The notes beneath the pieces are model-generated. The model did not search any database and was not told where the DNA came from. It saw only the letters and a program-made list of their open reading frames with translations. Made by a program: the position numbers and the translations under genes. A stretch of DNA of 17,236 nt from assembly GCA_034722015.1 (NCBI GenBank), contig JAYENI010000024.1, positions 1-17,236 on the forward strand, given 5' to 3'. The number at the start of each line of letters is the position of its first letter. The stretch's first letter is position 1. This stretch comes from JAJDOJ01 sp034722015. Lineage in GTDB: Bacteria; Pseudomonadota; Gammaproteobacteria; JAJDOJ01. Below are positions 1-8,000 of the stretch, one piece after another.

Positions 1-1704
1 TTCGGCAACTACATTGAGGATCGTGGCTTACGTTGGTACGAGCACTCAATGTTCTTCAAGAACCGTTACCGTACCCCCCTCTCCATCGCCTTCGCCTTCG
101 TCGCCACCCACAACCACTTCGTCCTCGACCGGGGCGGCAAGGTGTTCAACCGCTCCGCGCCGGTCATCAAGCTGCCGGCGGGGGCCACGGAGTCGGACCA
201 CCTGGCCCTGCTCGGCCTGCTCAACAGCTCCACGGCCTGTTTCTGGATGAAGCAGGTGTTTCACAACAAGGGCAGCACCGTCGATACGCGGGGTGCACGT
301 CAGACGACAGATGCATTCGAGAACTTCTACGAATTCACCGGCACCGGTCTGAAAAAGTTTCCGATCCCCGACAGCAAACCCCTCGACCTCGCCACCGAGC
401 TGGACCGCCTCGCCCAAGAGCGACAGGCCCACCTGCCGGCGCAACTGGCCAGTTCGCTGCCCCTGTCGCGCACCGATCTGGACGCCCATCGCGCCGCTGC
501 CGAAACCCTGCTGCGGCGCATGATTGCCTGGCAGGAGGAACTGGACTGGCGCTGCTACACGCTCTACGGCGTCACCGATCGGGACCTCGGCCATCCCGAT
601 CCGCCCGGGATCGCCCTCGGCCAGCGCGCCTTCGAGATCGCCATGGCCCGCGAGATGGCCGCCGGCCGGCTCGAGACCACCTGGTTCGAACGCCACCGCT
701 CAGAACCCGTCACCGAGGTCCCCGGTCACTGGCCCCGGGACTACCGGGACCTGGTCGAGCGCCGCATCGCCCTGATCGGGTCCGACCGCTACATCGGTCT
801 GGTCGAGAAACCCGAATACAAGCGGCGCTGGAACCTGGAGCCCTGGGAGGCGCAGGAGAAACGCGCCTTGCGGGGCTGGCTGCTGGACCGCCTGGAGCAG
901 GGGCGCTACTGGCCCGAACCGCGCCTGGCGTCGACGCGGTCGATCGCGGACCGGGCGCAGACCGACGCGGACTTCATGCGGGTGGCGGAGGTCTACGTGG
1001 GCCACCCGGGATTCGACGTCTCCGCCCTCGTCGCCGGACTGGTGGCGAGCGAGAGCGTCCCGTTTCTCCCCGCGCTGCGCTACAAGGCCTCCGGCCTGCG
1101 CAAGCGCGCGGTATGGGAGGACACCTGGCGGCTGCAGCGCCGGGAGGACGCCATCGATGCGCAAGTCGAGGCGGAGCTGACGCGCATCGACGGCGAGACG
1201 GACGAGGCCTACCAGGCCCGTCTCGAAACGGAGCAACGCAGGCGCAGGAAGACGGAAGTGGGCGACATGGCCCCGCCGCCGAAGTACCGCGCCGCGGATT
1301 TCCTCGACAACACCTGCTGGCGTCTTCGCGGGCCGCTCGACGTGCCGAAGGAACGGTTCGTGAGCTACCCTCGCTGTTCGCGCGAGAACGATCCCTCGCT
1401 GGTCGTCGGCTGGGCGGGCCGGGACCCTCTACAGCAGGCCCGGGCGCTGGCGGAATACTACAACGACGGGGTCGAACAGGAGGGCTGGCAGGCCGCGCGA
1501 TCGACCCCCCTGCTGGCCGGACTGGCGGAGCTGATTCCCTGGCTCAAGCAGTGGCACAACGACATCGACCCCGAGTTCAACGAGCGCATGGGCGACTTCT
1601 TCGACACCTTCCTGCGGTCCGAACGGCAGAGGCACGGGCTCACGCAACAGGACCTGCGCGCATGGGCGCCGCCCGCCACCGGGAGGAAGCGGCGGAGGAA
1701 ATGA
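1..1704 (+). CDS. pglX: BREX-2 adenine-specific DNA methyltransferase PglX, C-terminal part (5' end outside window)
   Basis: The reading frame is open from the first base, so the gene starts upstream; 567 residues are visible before the TGA at 1702-1704. In BREX, PglX methylates adenine in host DNA so that the system spares self. The catalytic N-terminal half with the NPPY-type motif is not in the window. What is seen is the downstream region typical of BREX-2 PglX: the stretch around FFKNRYRTPLSIAFAF, the segment RSAPVIKLPAG, the motif LLGLLNSSTACFWMKQ, then YEFTGTGLKKFPIP. This is followed by a long helical, Arg- and Glu-rich C-terminal half and a very basic tail ending in RKRRRK. The assignment comes from family recognition and from the pglY, pglZ, brxD and brxHI genes downstream. 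No frameshift or truncation is visible. Composition is high-GC like pglY and pglZ, and unlike the genes that follow it. Confidence 0.9.
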   Translation, partial: FGNYIEDRGLRWYEHSMFFKNRYRTPLSIAFAFVATHNHFVLDRGGKVFNRSAPVIKLPAGATESDHLALLGLLNSSTACFWMKQVFHNKGSTVDTRGARQTTDAFENFYEFTGTGLKKFPIPDSKPLDLATELDRLAQERQAHLPAQLASSLPLSRTDLDAHRAAAETLLRRMIAWQEELDWRCYTLYGVTDRDLGHPDPPGIALGQRAFEIAMAREMAAGRLETTWFERHRSEPVTEVPGHWPRDYRDLVERRIALIGSDRYIGLVEKPEYKRRWNLEPWEAQEKRALRGWLLDRLEQGRYWPEPRLASTRSIADRAQTDADFMRVAEVYVGHPGFDVSALVAGLVASESVPFLPALRYKASGLRKRAVWEDTWRLQRREDAIDAQVEAELTRIDGETDEAYQARLETEQRRRRKTEVGDMAPPPKYRAADFLDNTCWRLRGPLDVPKERFVSYPRCSRENDPSLVVGWAGRDPLQQARALAEYYNDGVEQEGWQAARSTPLLAGLAELIPWLKQWHNDIDPEFNERMGDFFDTFLRSERQRHGLTQQDLRAWAPPATGRKRRRK

Positions 1705-1737
1705 AGTGTTGAGTGTTGAGTGTTGAGTGTTGAGTTG
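1705..1737. repeat. Heptanucleotide tandem repeat directly after pglX
   Basis: The unit AGTGTTG occurs four times in a row (1705-1711, 1712-1718, 1719-1725, 1726-1732) followed by a partial copy, AGTTG. The array begins at the first base after the pglX stop codon. Being 7 bp long, the unit could vary in number by slipped-strand mispairing, but since it lies after the stop it would not change PglX. Short heptamer arrays of this style are known between genes in several bacterial groups; no function can be read from it here. Confidence 0.85.
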
Positions 1738-1899
1738 CGGAGTTCGCTTCGCTCACGGCACGACAAAAGGGAAAGTTGCCGTCTAAACTCGCGGTTCGTA
1801 TGCCGCATGATCTCAGCTCAACACCCATCACCAACGACCCGAATGAATCCTGGACATCTTGTTCAGGTGTTGACTGGCAAGGCGACAAGATGGCGCCGA
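1738..1899. other. Non-coding stretch between the heptamer array and the hairpin element
   Basis: No convincing reading frame, terminator or promoter was found here. The text is moderately AT-richer than pglX. Together with the flanking repeats it forms a 513-bp gap that separates pglX from the downstream genes and suggests that transcription is not simply continuous across it. Confidence 0.5.
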
Positions 1900-2195
1900 G
1901 TCACGGCAATGGGGTGTTCGTGGAGGACGTGTTGCCGGCAGGGGTGAGGCGGATAATGAGCAATGTCCGGTGGACATTGCTCCCGCCGAACGGGTTTGCC
2001 ATGGAGGGCAAACCCCGGCCTTGCCAGCGAAGCGGGATTGCGGAGCGCCGCAAGCCGCCGGCAAGCCTGCAGGGGTGAGCCGCGGAGCGGCGAACGCCCG
2101 GCCAGGGAGGGCCGGGCCGGACTTTCATGCGGAGCAGGAGGCGCAGCATGAAAGTATTCACGGCGACTTCCTCCACGAATCCCCATTGCCGTGAC
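1900..2195. repeat. About 300-bp nested inverted-repeat element with six internal hairpins
   Basis: The outer arms pair 1900-1914 with 2181-2195 (15 bp, perfect) and 1917-1927 with 2169-2179 (11 bp), separated only by a small internal bulge. Inside lie six consecutive hairpins. H1 is 1958-1982 (11-bp stem, loop GGT). H2 is 1992-2015 (9 bp, loop ATGGAG). H3 is 2038-2053 (6 bp, loop AGCG), nested between arms 2020-2025 and 2060-2065. H4 is 2079-2091 (5 bp, loop GGA). H5 is 2096-2117 (8 bp, loop AGGGAG). H6 is 2122-2154 (9 bp, a 15-nt loop with two GGA). The outer stem closing several hairpins would fit either a folded RNA or a dispersed MITE/REP-like intergenic repeat. It carries no credible coding sequence. 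The strand of any transcript is not known, although the GGA loops are on the + strand. Confidence 0.8.
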
Positions 2196-2217
2196 GCCCC
2201 GATGACAATGCGGAGCA

Positions 2218-2526
2218 GTGACGTCTGAAATGAAATACGAAGGCAATCCAAAACACAAGGATCCATGGCAACGGGGTCGCCGCGGGTCGCTATGTCCGAA
2301 GGAGATCGATTCGAAGCTCGCGCAAGATCTCCTGCGACGAAGCGAAGTTGCCGGGAGAAAACGTTTCGCCGCGCACGAGGGCAAGGCATTTTGCGCCATG
2401 GCGCATCGCGAAGGACTCTGGCATGGCTATCCGGTAGGCTGGAGCGAGGTGCCTCCGTCGGTCCGCGATCTCCTGGTCCGGAAAGGACAGGTGACTCGGC
2501 GGGAAATTAGGCAGCACTGGGAGTGA
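2218..2526 (+). CDS. Small hypothetical protein paired with an ImmA/IrrE protease
   Basis: This encodes 102 residues from a GTG at 2218. The ATG at 2230, giving 98 residues and starting MKYEGNPKHK, is an equally likely start, because GGAG at 2212-2215 is too close to the GTG and slightly far from the ATG. The protein is soluble, basic and has no signal or membrane segment. Notable segments are EGNPKHKDPWQ near the start, a Cys-Pro in SLCPKE, a second Cys in AFCAMAH and the aromatic run WHGYPVGWSEVP. It resembles a family of small uncharacterised proteins that I associate with ImmA/IrrE neighbours, but I cannot name a function. Its stop is 10 nt before the next start, so the two genes are almost certainly co-expressed and may work as a pair. 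Confidence 0.75.
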   Translation: MTSEMKYEGNPKHKDPWQRGRRGSLCPKEIDSKLAQDLLRRSEVAGRKRFAAHEGKAFCAMAHREGLWHGYPVGWSEVPPSVRDLLVRKGQVTRREIRQHWE

Positions 2527-2536
2527 CGACGGCAGT

Positions 2537-4120
2537 ATGAGCACGCATTGGGAAAAACTATCCGGCGATACCGGCGTATTCGCCTTCAAGCTCCTGTTCT
2601 CTCCGGACCCGGATGGCGGCGACGCCATCGATCCCGTGGAATCACTCTCGTGGGGTGGATTTCAGTTATGGGTCGAAGGCAGGAACCTGTGCGCGCATCT
2701 GGAGGAAGGGGAACGTGTCGATTCGGTGCACTGGTACCTGTTGCCAATGCTGGAGTGGCTGGCATCCAACTGGAACCCCTTGCTGCACGAAGAGCGGCCA
2801 CCCGTCCGGAACAAGGCGGATTCCGCCTGGGAATGTTTGCAGCTGACCCGTTTTCCTCCCCCGGCATTCGAGGAACGGTTCGATGAAGCAACGACCTGGG
2901 AGGAGAATTGGCATTCGTGGTGGTCGCGGCATTCGATCCGGGCCTCTCGCGAGGGCGGATTGTTTCCCGACATCGTCCTGCGCCGTTGGCGGGACAGGAT
3001 CGAAGTCTCGTGGGGAGGCATTGGCGGCCAGGGCGCCCCGGAACATTTCCGGTTCCTGGAGTCGGCAAGGGGGACCGCGAGATTGCCTCCCGCGGTGGTC
3101 GCCGAAGCGCTCCATGACGTGTTGCGCCAGGGCGCGCAAACTCTGTTCGATCTGGCTTCGGATTCGCCCCGAATAAAGGCGTTGCGCGCCCGTGTGGCGA
3201 ACCTCCGTTCGGCCAGGCGCAACGAGGACCAGCGATTGATGTGGCTTGCCGGACTGGGAACGGACGAGTCTTCGGTTCGACAGGGGTGGCGACGGCTAAA
3301 AGGTTATTTGAGGGCGTTTGACGCGGATCAGAGGGCGTCGCTCCTGGAAGCGCAGGCGGGAGATCTGGTGATCGAAGGGTCCTGCCAGGCGGCGATGATG
3401 TTCGGTTCCGTCGCTCCGGATATCAGGAAAGGCGACGCCCTGGTTCTCGCCCGTTACATGGTCGGGCTCTACGATCCCGAAGGGGACCCCGGGCCGTTGC
3501 GTGACGTGGTCCGGTATGAACCACTTTCCAGGTCCGCCGGGCCCTCATGGGAACAGGGGTACGCACTGGCGGAAGACCTGCTGGGACGATTCGCCGACCG
3601 GATCGTCGGCGAGAGTGGCGTGGACATCGAGAGCTTGACCCGGCTCCTTGGCGTGACCGTCGAGGAGGGAAAAATTTTGGACGCTTCCATCAGGGGTGTA
3701 TCCCTGGCCGGCCCCCGGCATCGAGCGGGAATCCTGATCAACACGGCGCATGGCGCGAATGGCTACCCATCAGGCAGGCGATTTACATTGGCCCATGAGC
3801 TTTGCCACATCCTGTTCGATCGAGCGATAGGGCGGAAGATCGCGGTCGCGAGCGGCCCCTGGGCGCCGCGAGACGTCGAGAGGCGCGCCAATGCGTTTGC
3901 CGCGATGCTGCTCATGCCGCGCACCTTGGTCAAGAAAGCCCTGGCGGGCCTGACGACGGACCTGGAAACGAAAGAAGGCGTCGCGCAGGTTGCGAACCGG
4001 TTGGGTGCGAGCTTTTCGGCCACGCTCCGACATCTTAACAACCTTGGATTCCTTGACGATTACACCCGACAGCGGATCCGCTACGAGACCGTCGAGGCGT
4101 CATTACAGGTCGAGGACTAG
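2537..4120 (+). CDS. ImmA/IrrE family metallo-endopeptidase with a long unknown N-terminal region
   Basis: This encodes 527 residues. The C-terminal domain (about 350-510) carries the zinc-protease signature H420-E421-L422-C423-H424 in TLAHELCHILFD, followed by the expected third ligand E448 in VERRANAFAAMLLMP. Both are hallmarks of the ImmA/IrrE (COG2856) peptidases, which cleave regulators such as phage-type repressors (ImmA) or DdrO (IrrE). The first 300 or so residues are unlike the classical short ImmA. They are Trp-rich (WGGFQLWVEG, EENWHSWWSRH) and may sense a signal or hold a partner; that is inference. No HTH domain is evident, so the substrate is probably a separate protein. The gene follows the 102-residue gene by 10 nt. 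GC content is visibly lower than in pglX and pglY, which supports separate acquisition. A defence or stress-switch role is likely from context but unproven. Confidence 0.85.
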   Translation: MSTHWEKLSGDTGVFAFKLLFSPDPDGGDAIDPVESLSWGGFQLWVEGRNLCAHLEEGERVDSVHWYLLPMLEWLASNWNPLLHEERPPVRNKADSAWECLQLTRFPPPAFEERFDEATTWEENWHSWWSRHSIRASREGGLFPDIVLRRWRDRIEVSWGGIGGQGAPEHFRFLESARGTARLPPAVVAEALHDVLRQGAQTLFDLASDSPRIKALRARVANLRSARRNEDQRLMWLAGLGTDESSVRQGWRRLKGYLRAFDADQRASLLEAQAGDLVIEGSCQAAMMFGSVAPDIRKGDALVLARYMVGLYDPEGDPGPLRDVVRYEPLSRSAGPSWEQGYALAEDLLGRFADRIVGESGVDIESLTRLLGVTVEEGKILDASIRGVSLAGPRHRAGILINTAHGANGYPSGRRFTLAHELCHILFDRAIGRKIAVASGPWAPRDVERRANAFAAMLLMPRTLVKKALAGLTTDLETKEGVAQVANRLGASFSATLRHLNNLGFLDDYTRQRIRYETVEASLQVED

Positions 4121-4294
4121 AGACTATTATCTTGGGGTATCCTGCTGGAAAGTCTGGATTTCGAGAGGGACTTTCCAGTCAACGACGCCTGGCGCACCGG
4201 GATCGAGAACCGGTGTCGTGAGATCGATGCGGGTGAAGTGGAATTGATCCCGGCAGAACCTGCGTTGGCCGCCTTGCGAACACGGTTTTCGTGA
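4121..4294 (+). pseudogene. Headless remnant of an addiction-module antitoxin (Unstab_antitox-like)
   Basis: After the protease stop at 4118-4120 the same frame stays open to TGA at 4292-4294 and reads LLESLDFERDFPVNDAW, then an Arg/Glu helix, then IDAGEVELIPAEPALAALR. The pattern of a LLxSLD segment, a W-x-x-EI-x-R helix and a D-x-GEVELIP segment matches the C-terminal two-thirds of short RelB/ParD-like addiction-module proteins of the PF09720 type. There is no start codon or upstream MxxExxxxxLSxxER segment, so about 25 N-terminal residues are missing. No partner RelE-type toxin is readable downstream. It is probably a scar left when the neighbouring genes were inserted. Confidence 0.55.
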
Positions 4295-4361
4295 TCTCGG
4301 AGTCTGGCGATTTCTATCAAATGCCATACCAGCCTACTTGTCTTTTCGCCCGTCCTGCGCG

Positions 4362-4403
4362 TTGCGCCAACCGTCACGCAGCTTGCTATGCTTCAGTTGG
4401 CGC
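4362..4403 (+). promoter_or_regulatory. Candidate promoter with flanking inverted repeat for the toxin-antitoxin/pglY operon
   Basis: An extended -10 like sequence, TGCTATGCT, lies at 4384-4392, with a weak TTGCGC at 4362-4367 at a longer than ideal 19-nt spacing. The -10 is framed by inverted repeat arms at 4364-4371 (GCGCCAAC) and 4396-4403 (GTTGGCGC). Such an arrangement would suit autorepression by the downstream antitoxin, but this is inference. This is the only plausible promoter seen in the 203 bp between the antitoxin remnant and the DUF433 gene. Confidence 0.3.
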
Positions 4404-4497
4404 GCCTTGAAATACGAACGACAATCCAGCGCATTCCGGTATGCCGTTTTCCGGCAATCGCCTCACTTCAGGCAACCTGGTATACGAGGAAACCGAA

Positions 4498-4722
4498 ATG
4501 GTAGAAATAGCCGATCGAATCACCATCGATCCCGAGCAGTGCGGGGGCAGGCCATGCATCCGCGGCATGCGTATTCGCGTGATCGACGTCCTTGACCTCC
4601 TTGCGGCGGGCCTCTCGCAGGAGCAGGTATTGGCGGAACTGCCGGACCTGGAGGCGGAAGACATCAAGGCCTCCCTGGAATACGCCAGAAGAAGGCTGGA
4701 CCATCCGGTGCTTGCGGCGTGA
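4498..4722 (+). CDS. DUF433 family antitoxin (VapB-like)
   Basis: This encodes 74 residues starting at the ATG at 4498, chosen over an in-frame ATG at 4441 because a good ribosome-binding site, GAGGA at 4486-4490, lies 7 nt upstream and because the family begins with the ITIDP segment. The protein shows the DUF433 signature: RITIDPEQCGGRPCIRGMRI, then VIDVLDLLAAGLS, then an EQVLAELPDLEAEDIKASL helix-turn-helix-like region. Members of this family are encoded next to DUF5615 PIN-like toxins and are thought to neutralise them and to bind their own promoter. The stop overlaps the next start by 4 nt (GTGA), the usual antitoxin-toxin coupling. Confidence 0.9.
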   Translation: MVEIADRITIDPEQCGGRPCIRGMRIRVIDVLDLLAAGLSQEQVLAELPDLEAEDIKASLEYARRRLDHPVLAA

Positions 4723-5060
4723 CGATCTGGCTCGACGCCCGGTTATCCCCGGCGCTGGCGGAATGGTTGAGGCGGACATTGGGTCTGGACGCCGTAGCCG
4801 TCAGAGATTTGGGATTGCGGGATGCGAAAGACGCCAAGATCTTTCAACGCGCCAAGGAAGCAGAGGCCATTGTCATGACGAAGGACAGTGATTTCGTCAT
4901 TCTCCTTGAACGGCTTGGTCCGCCGCCGAAAATATTGTGGATCACACACGGAAATACGTCCAATGATCGAATGCGGGAGATCCTGCGTGCCCGGATTGGA
5001 AAGGCGATAGCGCTCTTCGATGCGGGAGAGTCGCTCGTGGAAATCGGTGGGTCTGGCTGA
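4719..5060 (+). CDS. DUF5615 PIN-like toxin
   Basis: This encodes 113 residues from a GTG overlapping the antitoxin stop. The N-terminal IWLDARLSP carries the first acidic residue, D6. TKDSDF at 54-59 supplies D56 and D58, and the GNTSN segment at 78-82 matches the conserved C-terminal motif of this family. These are the expected active-site positions of a PIN-fold, Mg2+-dependent RNase in a VapBC-like toxin-antitoxin module. Length is normal and the motifs are intact, so it is probably functional. GC content is around 50% in a hand-counted line (4861-4920), clearly below pglY. The gene ends 1 nt before the pglY start, so toxin and BREX ATPase are likely to share one transcript. Confidence 0.88.
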   Translation: MTIWLDARLSPALAEWLRRTLGLDAVAVRDLGLRDAKDAKIFQRAKEAEAIVMTKDSDFVILLERLGPPPKILWITHGNTSNDRMREILRARIGKAIALFDAGESLVEIGGSG

Positions 5061-5061
5061 A

Positions 5062-8000
5062 ATGACGAAAATAGCGCAAATATTCGAGATCCCCGAACGC
5101 GTTCACCAGGGCGACTTCGTCCTGCGGCTCACCGAGGGCGTCAACCGGCCGGAGGAGACGCTTCGGAACTACGTCGTCACGCCGCAACTGGTCGGCAGCT
5201 TCGACCAGGCGCTGTCGCTGATAAAAAATGCCGTGGCGTCGAATTCCAGCAAGGGCGCCTACCTGCACGGGAGTTTCGGGAGCGGCAAGAGCCATTTCAT
5301 GGCGGTGCTGACCTTGCTGCTGCAGGGCAACGCCGAGGCGCGGTCGATCCCGGAACTGGCGGACGTCGTGGCGCGCCACAACGCATGGACGGCGGACCGC
5401 GGGTTCCTCGTCGTGCCCTACCACATGATCGGCGCCACCAGCATGGAATCCGCGATCCTGGGGCATTACGCCGAATACATCCGCAAGCGCCATCCGGACG
5501 CGCCGACGCCGGGTTTCTACCGCGCCGACGCGCTCTTCGACGACGCCAGGCGCATGCGGGAGAACCTGGGCGACGAGGCCTTCTTCGCGCGGCTCGGTTC
5601 GTCCGGGGACGGCGGGGATGGCTGGGGCAGCATCGGCGCCGGCTGGGATGCCGCGAGTTTCGATCGGGCGCTCGGCGCCCCACCCGGGTCGGAGGAACGC
5701 TCGCGGCTGGTCGGGGACCTGATCGATGCCTTCTTCGAGTCGGCCCGGGGTCTGGCGGCGGACGGCAGGGAGAGTTTCGTCCCGCTGGACGAGGGCCTGG
5801 CCGTGATGTCGCGGCACGCGCGGGGCCTCGGCTACGACGCGCTGGTCCTGTTTCTCGACGAACTCATCCTGTGGCTCGCCAGCCACGCGGCGGACCTCGA
5901 CTTCGTCAACCGGGAAGGTCAGAAGGTGGCGAAGCTGGTCGAGGCCATGACGGCGGATCGACCCATTCCCATCGTCAGTCTGATCGCGCGCCAGCGCGAC
6001 CTGCGCGAACTGGTCGGCGAACACATCCCGGGCGCGGAGCAGCTCGGATTCGCCGATGTGCTGAACTGGTGGGAGGCGCGTTTCGACGAGATCACGCTGG
6101 AGGACCGCAATCTCCCCGCGATCGTGGAGAAGCGCTTGCTGCGGCCCCGATCGGAGACCGCCAGGCGGGCGCTGGAAGACGCGTTTCAGCGCAGCGCCCG
6201 GGTCCGCGACGAGGTGATGAACACGCTCCTGACCCGCGAGGGAGACAGGGACATGTTCCGCCAGGTGTATCCCTTCAGCCCGGCGCTGGTGGAGACCCTG
6301 GTCGCGGTCTCCTCGCTGCTGCAGCGCGAACGCACGGCGCTGAAGCTGATGCTGCAGTTGCTGGTGAACCAGCGGGACACCCTGGAACTGGGCGATATCG
6401 TGCCCGTCGGGGACCTGTTCGACGTGATCTCGGAGGGGGACGAGCCCTTCACCCAGGCCATGCGCATGCGTTTCGACGACGCCAGGAAACTCTACCGGCG
6501 GAAGCTCCTGCCCATGCTGGAAGACGAGCATGGCGTGACGGCGGGGGACATCGAGGCGGGGCGGATCACCGATGAACAGCGGGTAGTCCGTTTCCGTAAC
6601 GACGACCGGTTGTTGAAGACCCTGTTGTTGTCGTCCCTGGCCGAAGGGGTGGAGGTCCTGCGCGGCTTGACGCCCGCACGGCTGGCCGCGCTGAACCACG
6701 GGACGGTGAGGTCCCCGATCCCCGGGAGGGAGAGCCAGGTGGTGCTGACCAAGTGCCGCCATTGGGCGGGGCAGGTCGGTGAGATCAAGGTCTCCGACGA
6801 CGGCGCCAACCCGATCGTGTCGCTCCACGTCGTGGGCGTCGACACCGAAGGCGTGCTCGAGAACGCCAGGGTCCTGGACAACTATGGAAACCGTATCCAG
6901 CGGGTCAAACACATCCTGTACGGGTATCTGTCGATCCCCACGGATGAAAGCGACATGCTCCCGCCGCGCTACGAGGTGGTGTGGCGTGGCGCCAGGCGGA
7001 CCTGTGAGCTCCTGTTCCGGAACGTGAGAGAGCTGCCGCTCGACAACCTCAAGGCCAGGGACGGTATCTGGCGGATCGTCATCGATTTTCCCTTCGACCA
7101 GACGGGCTACTCGCCAAGGGACGATCTGGCCCGGGTACAGGAATTTCAGGCGAGCGGGGACGTCGCCGACACCCTGGTATGGCTTCCCTCGTTCCTGACC
7201 CCCAGGGCGGTGGAGGACCTCGGCCGGCTCGTCTTGCTCGAACAGGTGTTGTCGGGAAACCGCCTCAACGAGTATGGCGGACACCTGTCGCAGACCGAAC
7301 GCGAGCAGGCCCGCGTCCTCCTGGCGAACCAGCGGGACCAGATGCGCCAGCGGGTGAAGAACCACCTGCTGGCGGCATACGGGATCAGCAACATCGATGA
7401 CAAGGCCATCGATACGTCGCACGATCTCGACGAGCATTTCCTCTCCCTGAACCCCCACCTGAAGCTCCAGCCCCCCGTGGGGGCGGGATTCAGGGACTGT
7501 CTCGAACACCTGTTCGCCCAGGCGCTGGAGCACCGGTATCCCGATCACCCGAGGTTCGAGGGCGAAGTGAAGCGGGCGGGACTGCGTCGTGTCGTGGACG
7601 TCGTTCGCCGGGCGGCCCAGACCAGGGACGGGCGCGTGGAGGTGGACAGGCCCTCTCGTGATGAAGTTCGGCGTATCGCGGCGCCGCTCAAACTGGGCAA
7701 TATGGGCGAGACGCACTTCGTTCTGGGTGAGGAGTGGAAGAGCGAATTCTCGCGCAAGCAGGCGCGGGACGGGGTGAAGGAGCTGACCGTGCGGCGCCTT
7801 CGGCAGTGGATGGAGAGGCCCGAGCGGCGCGGGCTGGAACGAGAGGTCCAGAATCTGGTCATTCTGACGTTCGCGCTCCAGACCGGTCGCAGCTTTTATC
7901 TGCATGGCGGCCCCGTGGAGCCACGGCTCGAAAACCTGGACGACGAGACCGAGCTGCGGGAGCAGCAACTCCCCGACGAGGCGATCTGGACGCAAGCCGT

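Noticed and set aside
33..1712. 559-residue + strand frame overlapping pglX
   Set aside because: It is an Arg/Pro/Gly-rich out-of-frame translation of pglX without motifs; the pglX frame matches the family throughout.
1900..2195. Integron attC site or transposon end
   Set aside because: The element is longer than an attC, holds six hairpins in series, lacks the RYYYAAC/GTTRRRY core pair, and no integrase or transposase is nearby.
1863..2399. 178-residue - strand frame across the hairpin element
   Set aside because: Its sequence is explained by the palindromic repeat; it has no family resemblance and no ribosome-binding site.
4942..7995. 1017-residue open frame on the - strand opposite pglY
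   Set aside because: It is the antisense shadow of a high-GC gene; it is Pro/Arg/His-rich with no recognisable motif, and the + strand frame is an unmistakable PglY.
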